In this document: positions 14,982-20,698 of the stretch, piece by piece | Numbering within the stretch: the stretch's first letter is position 1 | Layout: every line of letters begins with the position of its first letter | NCBI GenBank assembly: GCA_023415635.1 | Contig: JAEZJV010000048.1 | Span: 1 to 20,698 of the forward strand | Reading direction: 5' to 3' | Length of the DNA: 20,698 nucleotides | From: Bacillota bacterium | Lineage (GTDB): Bacteria > Bacillota > Clostridia > Lachnospirales > Lachnospiraceae | Made by a program: the position numbers and the translations under genes | Notes under the pieces: model-generated | Seen by the model: only the letters and a program-made list of their open reading frames with translations | Told to the model about the DNA's origin: nothing | The model's database searches: none

Positions 14982-15662
14982 TTATTCCTTCAAGTTCTCA
15001 ATCTGCCAGTCAATCGGAGTGATATTGTTCTTTTGAAGGAATTCATTCGTCTTACTGAAATGCCTACATCCAAAAAAACCGCGGTAAGCGGATAACGGAC
15101 TCGGATGGGGTGCCTCCAGTATCAGATGCTTCGGGTTATTTAGTCTGGAGCGTTTCATCTGCGCCGGTCTTCCCCATAATAAAAAGACAATCGGTCTGTC
15201 CTGTTCATTGACTGCTTGAATCACAGCATCTGTAAACCGCTCCCAGCCCTTTCCCTGATGGGAATTGGCTTGATGTGCCCTCACGGTTAAGACAGTATTC
15301 AATAGCAGTACCCCCTGCCTTGCCCATTTCTCCAGATATCCGTTATTGGGAATATAGCAGCCCAGATCCTCCCGAAGCTCTTGATAGATATTGACCAGTG
15401 ATGGTGGGATTTCGACCTCAGGCTTCACAGAAAAGCATAAGCCATGGGCCTGTCCCTCATTATGATAGGGATCCTGTCCCAGGATGACCGCCTTCACCTG
15501 GCTTATCGGGGTAAAATGAAATGCGTTAAATATATCCTCCGCGCTGGGATAAATGATTGTTTGGTTATATTCCGTCTTGATAAACTTATACAGTTCGGTA
15601 TAATAAGGCTGCTTGAACTCGTTTCCGATTGCATCCAGCCAATCGTTATTAATTGCCCCCAT
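14982..15662 (-). CDS. ung: Uracil-DNA glycosylase
   Basis: This 226-residue protein is a family-1 uracil-DNA glycosylase, which removes uracil from DNA as the first step of base-excision repair. It has the water-activating motif GQDPYH (62-67, catalytic D64), the NTVLTVR segment (122-128), LLWG (161-164), and the DNA-intercalation loop HPSPLSAYRG (186-195, catalytic H186). I placed the start at the ATG at 15662 because GAGG lies 8 nt upstream and the length then matches the family (about 220-230). The frame remains open to 15734, but that extension starts with GTG, lacks a good ribosome site and adds unconserved residues. The gene follows hisF by 75 nt and is probably in the same transcript. 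Confidence 0.95.
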   Translation of the reverse strand: MGAINNDWLDAIGNEFKQPYYTELYKFIKTEYNQTIIYPSAEDIFNAFHFTPISQVKAVILGQDPYHNEGQAHGLCFSVKPEVEIPPSLVNIYQELREDLGCYIPNNGYLEKWARQGVLLLNTVLTVRAHQANSHQGKGWERFTDAVIQAVNEQDRPIVFLLWGRPAQMKRSRLNNPKHLILEAPHPSPLSAYRGFFGCRHFSKTNEFLQKNNITPIDWQIENLKE

Positions 15663-15737
15663 ATTCTTAACCTCTTTCCATAAACTAAGCCGTCTGGATA
15701 TCAATTCATGCTGATCCATCCGGCTTATAATCACAAA

Positions 15738-16499
15738 CTACATTCTCATACAGATACCCTTATCGTTCAGATAATGCTTCACTTCCATAATCTCAAGCTC
15801 CTTATAGTGAAACAGGGAAGCTGCCAATGCTGCATCAGCCTTTCCGGTTGTCAGTGCGTCATAAAAATGCTCCACTTTTCCGGCTCCACCGGAAGCAATG
15901 ACAGGAACCGGTACGTTCTCGGAAATGGTTCTGGTTAATTCCAGGTCATAACCATCCTTGGTTCCGTCACAATCCATACTAGTTAATAAAATTTCTCCAG
16001 CCCCGAGTTCACAGGCTTTCATTGCCCACTCAACCGCATCAATCCCCATATCGACACGTCCGCCGTTTTTATATATATTCCATCCCAAACCGTCCGGTCT
16101 TCTTTTCGCATCGATAGCCAGAACAACACACTGGCTTCCGAATTTATCTGCTGCATCCCTTATCAAGCTTGGATTTAAGATTGCAGCTGTATTCACCGCA
16201 ATTTTATCTGCTCCTTCTCTAAGAATTAATTTGAAATCCTCCAGGCTTCTGATGCCTCCGCCTACCGTAAACGGTATAAATACCGTTTCTGCAACTCTTC
16301 TGACCATATCCATCTTGATCGTTCTTGCATCGGAGGATGCGGTTATATCAAGAAATACCAGCTCGTCCGCTCCTGCTTTATCATATGCAGCTCCAACCTC
16401 TACAGGATCACCGGCATCTCTTAGATTAACAAAATTAATTCCCTTTACGACTCTTCCGTTATGTACATCCAGACATGGAATAATTCTCTTTGTCAGCAT
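15738..16499 (-). CDS. hisF: Imidazole glycerol phosphate synthase cyclase subunit
   Basis: This 253-residue (beta-alpha)8 barrel protein is the cyclase half of IGP synthase. It uses ammonia from HisH to convert PRFAR to imidazole glycerol phosphate and AICAR. Both catalytic aspartates are at their standard numbers: D11 in IIPCLDV and D130 in VVLAIDAKRR. The phosphate-binding strands TVGGGIRS (78-85) and VIASGGAG are intact. The length is standard. GGGAGAG lies 5 nt upstream of the start. It follows hisH by 42 nt. No other his genes are nearby, so the rest of the pathway must be encoded elsewhere. Confidence 0.97.
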   Translation of the reverse strand: MLTKRIIPCLDVHNGRVVKGINFVNLRDAGDPVEVGAAYDKAGADELVFLDITASSDARTIKMDMVRRVAETVFIPFTVGGGIRSLEDFKLILREGADKIAVNTAAILNPSLIRDAADKFGSQCVVLAIDAKRRPDGLGWNIYKNGGRVDMGIDAVEWAMKACELGAGEILLTSMDCDGTKDGYDLELTRTISENVPVPVIASGGAGKVEHFYDALTTGKADAALAASLFHYKELEIMEVKHYLNDKGICMRM

Positions 16500-16541
16500 A
16501 CTATCTCTCCCATCTCAGTATATTGATAATCTGCAAGTTTC

Positions 16542-17144
16542 CTACAGACCTGCAAAGTTCTTCAGGATTTTTAACCCCACTTCACCGCACTTCTCCGGAT
16601 GGAACTGACAACCAAAAATATTATCCCTTTCTATGGATGCATCAATCAGTGTGCTATAGTCAACTGTGGCAGCGACATCGCTGCGGTTCTTTGCTTTGAC
16701 GTAATAGGAATGAACAAAGTATACATAGGAGTCCTGGGGAATTCCCTGATAAAGCTTAGCTCCTTCCCTAATGGTGAGAGAATTCCACCCCATATGCGGT
16801 ATCTTAACCTCTGGATTATCAGGAATACGAAGTATCTCCCCTTTTAACACCCCTAAGCCTTCTATACCACCTTCCTCGCTACGCTCGAAAAGCATCTGCA
16901 TCCCAAGACAAATACCTAAAAACGGAGTTTTATTTGCTATGATTTCTTTAACCACCTCAACCAACTGATACTGGTGCAGTTTGCTCATGGCATCTCCAAA
17001 ATGACCGACGCCTGGAAGGATAATCTTATCTGACTTATGCAATTGCTGTTTGTTCCTGGTAATGACTACATCTTCCCCCAGCTGAAGCAGTGCCTTCTCC
17101 ACACTCTTCAGATTGCCTGCATCATAATCGATGATTGCTATCAT
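16542..17144 (-). CDS. hisH: Imidazole glycerol phosphate synthase glutaminase subunit
   Basis: This 200-residue class I glutamine amidotransferase supplies ammonia to HisF. The catalytic triad is complete: C79 in LGICLGMQ, H182 and E184 in FHPEK. The oxyanion strand LPGVGHFGDAM (43-53) and the HisF-contact motif PHMGWN (116-121) are present. Length and order are typical. The start has AAGGA 10 nt upstream. It begins 26 nt after the stop of the 706-residue zinc-ribbon protein, so these genes very likely share a transcript. Confidence 0.97.
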   Translation of the reverse strand: MIAIIDYDAGNLKSVEKALLQLGEDVVITRNKQQLHKSDKIILPGVGHFGDAMSKLHQYQLVEVVKEIIANKTPFLGICLGMQMLFERSEEGGIEGLGVLKGEILRIPDNPEVKIPHMGWNSLTIREGAKLYQGIPQDSYVYFVHSYYVKAKNRSDVAATVDYSTLIDASIERDNIFGCQFHPEKCGEVGLKILKNFAGL

Positions 17145-17170
17145 AGTTACTCATTCCTTTACAGTAGGTT

Positions 17171-19291
17171 TTATTTATTCATTCTTTCTAATACAATATC
17201 ATATACCGCCAGACTGTAATCCTTCATATTGGTAAGACTGTTGATTTTGACAGCCTCGTCCTCTGTCAGTTTGTACTTCTTATTCAACTCGGCAAGTATC
17301 TGATCCCTGACATAGTTCAGATCCGAATCCACACCCAGATATGTGGCCAGCTCTATATATTTATCATATCTCTTCAAGCCCTTCAGCAAGGAATCCAGGG
17401 CCTGCGGGTATTGTTTTATATTAATATAATTATTGTAAGAATTCAACTGTTTATTTACAAACATAACAGTTGCAATCTTTTCATACAATTCAAGGTCCTC
17501 GTCTCTTAGCTCGACACCGTAAACCTCATAATAAGCTTCCGTGTATTTTTGTTTGGAGAAATAGTCTGCTGCATGCTGAATGTTTAAGGTATAGGATATG
17601 ATATTTGTTCCAAGAATCAGAACAGATGCCAAGGCCCCAAATAAGATAAAAACAATGGTTGCACCCAGACGATTGATTCTGCCGGGGTCTTCATTAATCT
17701 CATCGATTACCTCGATGGCTTCCTTCGCTTTCTTTTTTTCAGCCTTTGCCTTCTTCTTCTTAGCCTTCTTATCAAGAGGAGCCTCTTCCTCTTCCATATC
17801 TCTGACCGGTCTTTTGGCGCTGCCTATCGTTTCCTCAGCAATTGGAGCTTCAACTGCTTTTTTCCCTTTTTTCGTTCCCTTATCTTTCTTGGACTTATCT
17901 CCCGGTACTCCGCTTTCCTCTTCTTCCCTCTTCCTTTCATCAGCAAATCGGGTTGCGGTCTTATCATTCTTTACATTACCAAACAGACGCTGAAGCAGGC
18001 TTTTCTTTGGTTTATCCTGCTTGTCCTCTCCCTGTTTTTCCGGTTTCTTATCAGATTTTTTCTTGCCTTTTATCTCTTTAGTGCCTTTTATGGTGGCTCT
18101 ATTTTGATCAGTATCAGGATTTAGTAAATCCTGCTCTCTGCTCTCGAAATCCTTTAACGAAGAAACTGCTGTAAGTGCATCGGAAAAAACCTCACCCACA
18201 TCACCGGGCATATTCACTGGCTTGATCTCTCTTTGAGGATTATACATCATATCACTGATGGCTTTCAAATCCTCCGAAATTGGATCATTTCCGGATATCT
18301 GATTAAGCAGATTCAGAAAATCCTCATCCTCATCCTCAACAGGCTCAAAACCGACAGCTCCAGCAGCCGACTCAAAATTATCAACCGCATCCTCCCCTCG
18401 GAAGATATGAAACATATCCTCCTCTGAAGACTCTGTTCTCTCTTCCTTCTGCAACACAGCGGACTCTGTATATAAACCAGCCGGCTCTTCTTCCGATTGT
18501 ACCGCTTCCTGTATATTAAGGCTGTTTAACAATTCATCCAGATCAAGATCTAATCCTGAATCCTCCGATACTTGCTCCAGCTCTTTAAGGATTGCATTAT
18601 CCTCTATCTCCTGATTATTAACGAAAGCCGGCTCCTCTAAGCTCTGCGCTGCTGTTTCCTCTTCAGCAGTTGTAGTAGCCGCTTCTGTTTTTCCTTCAGT
18701 CACCTTTTTTTCTGATTCTGCTGCTTCCGATATCAGACCCATAACTTCCTTATCAGAAATATCCTGTGTATCAGTCACTGATCTCTCGTGAAACTCTGGC
18801 TGAATGTCAATTTGTGCATCTGGCACGTTCTTATTATCATAGGAGCTTGTTTCTGCATCATTAAGCAGCTTAGCTACATTAGCTCCAAACAGATCCTCCG
18901 CACTGATTTCGATATCACTGTCCATATCCTGTAAATCGGCTTTAAAGTTAAGCATATCAAAATCTTCTACATCACTAAAATCAACCCTGTACAAATCGTC
19001 ATCGTCCGTCCCGTAATTGATTTCATTTACTTTTTCTCGGGTTTTCGACAGCCTCGAATTTTTTATATTATCCGAAGCTTTTCTGACTTTATCTGCAGGG
19101 TTGTTATTATTTTCATTTTTACTTTTATTTTTAACTCTAATATTAGAATCAGAGGGTTCAGATGTATTTTTGACCGAATTTAATAGACTGTCCAGATAAG
19201 ATTCATTTGCTTTGTCACTCTTCATCTGGCAGTCCTGACAATATTCAGCACCATCAGGTATATCGGTTTTGCATAATTTACATTTTGCCAT
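17171..19291 (-). CDS. Zinc-ribbon single-pass membrane protein with a long acidic linker
   Basis: I do not recognise a named family for this 706-residue protein. It begins with a zinc ribbon, C4-x2-C7 and C18-x2-C21 (KCKLCKTD and CQDCQMK). A long disordered acidic region rich in Glu/Asp/Ser follows (about 90-400). A strongly basic stretch runs about 400-525, with Lys-rich runs such as KKAKKKKAKAEKKKAK. A single membrane helix lies at about 543-565 (ATIVFILFGALASVLIL). The C-terminal domain (about 570-706) is tyrosine- and leucine-rich and looks like two or three TPR-type helical hairpins (ADYFSKQKYTEAYYE, INIKQYPQALDSLLKGL). The ribbon side should be cytoplasmic and the helical domain outside. 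GGACGG 7 nt upstream is a weak ribosome site. It precedes hisH by 26 nt; the functional link is unknown. Confidence 0.75.
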   Translation of the reverse strand: MAKCKLCKTDIPDGAEYCQDCQMKSDKANESYLDSLLNSVKNTSEPSDSNIRVKNKSKNENNNNPADKVRKASDNIKNSRLSKTREKVNEINYGTDDDDLYRVDFSDVEDFDMLNFKADLQDMDSDIEISAEDLFGANVAKLLNDAETSSYDNKNVPDAQIDIQPEFHERSVTDTQDISDKEVMGLISEAAESEKKVTEGKTEAATTTAEEETAAQSLEEPAFVNNQEIEDNAILKELEQVSEDSGLDLDLDELLNSLNIQEAVQSEEEPAGLYTESAVLQKEERTESSEEDMFHIFRGEDAVDNFESAAGAVGFEPVEDEDEDFLNLLNQISGNDPISEDLKAISDMMYNPQREIKPVNMPGDVGEVFSDALTAVSSLKDFESREQDLLNPDTDQNRATIKGTKEIKGKKKSDKKPEKQGEDKQDKPKKSLLQRLFGNVKNDKTATRFADERKREEEESGVPGDKSKKDKGTKKGKKAVEAPIAEETIGSAKRPVRDMEEEEAPLDKKAKKKKAKAEKKKAKEAIEVIDEINEDPGRINRLGATIVFILFGALASVLILGTNIISYTLNIQHAADYFSKQKYTEAYYEVYGVELRDEDLELYEKIATVMFVNKQLNSYNNYINIKQYPQALDSLLKGLKRYDKYIELATYLGVDSDLNYVRDQILAELNKKYKLTEDEAVKINSLTNMKDYSLAVYDIVLERMNK

Positions 19292-19401
19292 TCATGCACC
19301 GTCCAGTATATTTGTAAATTATATATACAGCCCTTTCTATTACTCATTCTGTATCGTTGAACCAATTGACCATATATATTTCGGATAAATCTGTGAATAT
19401 C

Positions 19402-19881
19402 TTAACCCACGTTGACCTGTGGATTGATATCATTGATTAGTTTTCTTAATTCCACAATTTCAATCTTCCTGTCATCTCTCTGTAGGATACCGATCACTAC
19501 ACCCTTAACGGTTGTACTGATTTTTTTCCCTGGTTTACTTAAGTCAGTTGTCTTGACTCTATGTATACCTTTTACGCTATCAACATGAAATGCGATATTC
19601 AGATTAGAGATACTGGTTACAATCAGCATCTCGTTCTTAAGTTCATCTACCTGGGAAAGATTGAGGCATCGAACGGTATTAACGATCGGAATGAGAAAAT
19701 CTCTTGGTTTAATAATACCTTCTATATTGGGATGCGCATTTGGTATAGGCAAAGACTTTTTCTGATAGGGTAGAATTTCTCTGATGTCGTTCACATCTAC
19801 ACCGTATATATTTCCGCCTGCCCTGAACTCCAAAATCTCGATTTCCTTTGATACCCCACTTCCTATCATGTCCTTATCCAT
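19402..19881 (-). CDS. cheW: Stand-alone CheW-like coupling protein
   Basis: This 159-residue protein is one CheW-like SH3-type domain (about residues 12-150). It contains the usual blocks: EILEFRAGGNIYGVDVNDIREI, an LPIPNAHPNIEGIIKPRDFLIPIVN stretch read as LPIPNAHP then EGIIKPRDFLIP, VTSISNLNIAFHVDSVKGIHR and GILQRDDRKIEIVEL. In chemotaxis CheW links receptors to the kinase CheA. No CheA, receptor or motility gene is nearby, so it may serve an array encoded elsewhere or be an orphan adaptor. GGAGG lies 7 nt upstream of the start. Its own promoter is visible, and 110 nt separate it from the zinc-ribbon gene, with no clear terminator between, so readthrough into zinc-ribbon-hisHF-ung is possible. 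Confidence 0.9.
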   Translation of the reverse strand: MDKDMIGSGVSKEIEILEFRAGGNIYGVDVNDIREILPYQKKSLPIPNAHPNIEGIIKPRDFLIPIVNTVRCLNLSQVDELKNEMLIVTSISNLNIAFHVDSVKGIHRVKTTDLSKPGKKISTTVKGVVIGILQRDDRKIEIVELRKLINDINPQVNVG

Positions 19882-19952
19882 ACAGATACCTCCATATCGT
19901 TCAATTCAGTTTGTCATATAATACTAAAAAACATTAAAATTCCTCTATTTAT

Positions 19953-19981
19953 ATTATAGTGTTAAAGTGTTATTTTGTAAA
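19953..19981 (-). promoter_or_regulatory. Sigma-A promoter of cheW
   Basis: The -35 box TTTACA (19976-19981) and the perfect -10 TATAAT (19953-19958) are 17 nt apart. The predicted start is near 19946, about 65 nt upstream of the cheW start codon. It may drive the whole cheW to ung block. Confidence 0.78.
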
Positions 19982-20091
19982 GCGCGCAATAATCTATAAA
20001 AAACTACAAATAATCAACGATAAGAGTAAGCTCCTTATATAATATTAAATTTAAGCTTCTGCTACATTATAAATAACCCAATTAATCCTAA

Positions 20092-20151
20092 ATGAAAGAC
20101 TTGGTAAGGATCCAAACAACTCCTTAGTATATGGATGCCTTGTGCTTTCAT
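20092..20151. repeat. Imperfect inverted repeat in the cheW-rrn spacer
   Basis: ATGAAAG (20092-20098) pairs with CTTTCAT (20145-20151). Inside it, AAGGATCCA (20106-20114) pairs with 20132-20141 with a single bulged G. It lies beyond the rRNA terminators and before the cheW promoter and fits no gene. The rest of 19982-20202 shows nothing I can support. Confidence 0.45.
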
Positions 20152-20207
20152 ATCCAAAGCATGCGCTAACACTTGTAAAACTTTATCAATATTTTAAGCT
20201 ATAAAAA

Positions 20208-20235
20208 AAGCTCAAAGCAATCCAGCTTTGGGCTT
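20208..20235 (-). terminator. Second terminator of the rRNA operon
   Basis: An 11-bp stem with one G-T pair (AAGCTCAAAGC 20208-20218 with 20225-20235, 6-nt loop) is followed on the minus strand by a seven-T run (20203-20209, partly inside the stem). It sits behind the first rrn terminator. Confidence 0.85.
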
Positions 20236-20260
20236 CCGTTATCATCATAAATTGATAAAT

Positions 20261-20281
20261 AAAAAAGATGGCATAGCCATC
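20261..20281 (-). terminator. First terminator of the rRNA operon
   Basis: A perfect 6-bp stem (GATGGC with GCCATC, loop of 3) is followed on the minus strand by TTTTTT (20261-20266) and ATTT. It lies about 80 nt past the 23S 3' end. A further hairpin, AAGGAAAC with GTTTCCTT (20329-20347, 3-nt loop), lies between them without a T-run and may serve RNA end processing. Confidence 0.85.
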
Positions 20282-20361
20282 CATTTTAGTATATTGACAA
20301 AATACTACACACGAAAATGTACATCCAAAAGGAAACTTCGTTTCCTTATAACAAACCATAT

Positions 20362-20698
<337 letters not shown>

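Noticed and set aside
15663..15734. N-terminal extension of ung to 15734
   Set aside because: It begins with GTG without a good ribosome site and makes the protein longer than the family; the ATG at 15662 is better supported.
15958..16608. 216-codon open frame on the plus strand opposite hisF
   Set aside because: It is antisense to hisF with its intact catalytic residues, has no ribosome site and reads as low-quality Ser/Pro/Thr-rich sequence.
17598..17993. Plus-strand frame rich in Phe and Ser opposite the zinc-ribbon gene
   Set aside because: It is the mirror of the lysine- and glutamate-rich coding stretch on the minus strand, not an independent gene.

Overview
The window looks like chromosomal DNA from a spore-forming, anaerobic Firmicute, most likely a member of the Lachnospiraceae (Clostridium cluster XIVa). 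The reasons are the moderate-to-low GC content, strong AAGGAGG ribosome sites, a GerW-type sporulation protein, a T-box-controlled ilvBN pair whose large subunit carries a cysteine-rich insert, a two-ATPase 2-hydroxyacyl-CoA dehydratase activase/DUF2229 protein, and several proteins of no recognised family. The placement comes from reading the sequence only; no search was run.

Layout. Nearly everything is on the minus strand; the one exception is a two-gene plus-strand block in the middle. From left to right: a DUF2953 protein followed by GerW (529-1761, 129-542); a 102-residue unknown protein (1827-2135); a 471-residue unknown helical protein (2303-3718); a nested inverted repeat (3800-3873); a two-gene unit of a CorA-type metal transporter and a rhomboid-fold protein without protease residues but with a zinc-binding tail (3919-5751), preceded by a near-consensus promoter and a roughly 265-nt structured leader; and a double-LysM protein (6213-6563). 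The plus-strand block is the 1408-residue activase/DUF2229 protein (6743-10969) and a CPBP membrane protease (10992-12008). It meets ilvN convergently at a shared terminator.

Right half. ilvB and ilvN (12127-14337) have a T-box leader and their own promoter. That promoter lies directly behind a 58-codon remnant resembling the C-terminus of a SAM methyltransferase, which follows ung. Upstream on the same strand run ung, hisF, hisH and a 706-residue zinc-ribbon membrane protein with very short gaps, and before them a stand-alone CheW. The right edge holds the 3' end of a 23S rRNA gene on the minus strand, followed by tandem terminators and no 5S gene.

How the genes work together. ilvBN starts branched-chain amino-acid synthesis, with the T-box reporting uncharged tRNA (probably Ile). 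HisH and HisF form the glutaminase/cyclase pair of histidine synthesis but stand apart from the other his genes. GerW and DUF2953 repeat the ytfJ/ytfI pairing seen in Bacillus. The CorA-like transporter and the pseudo-rhomboid share a transcript. The least explained parts are the structured corA leader, the pseudo-rhomboid zinc protein, the cysteine insert in IlvB, the large activase, and the zinc-ribbon membrane protein cotranscribed with hisHF.
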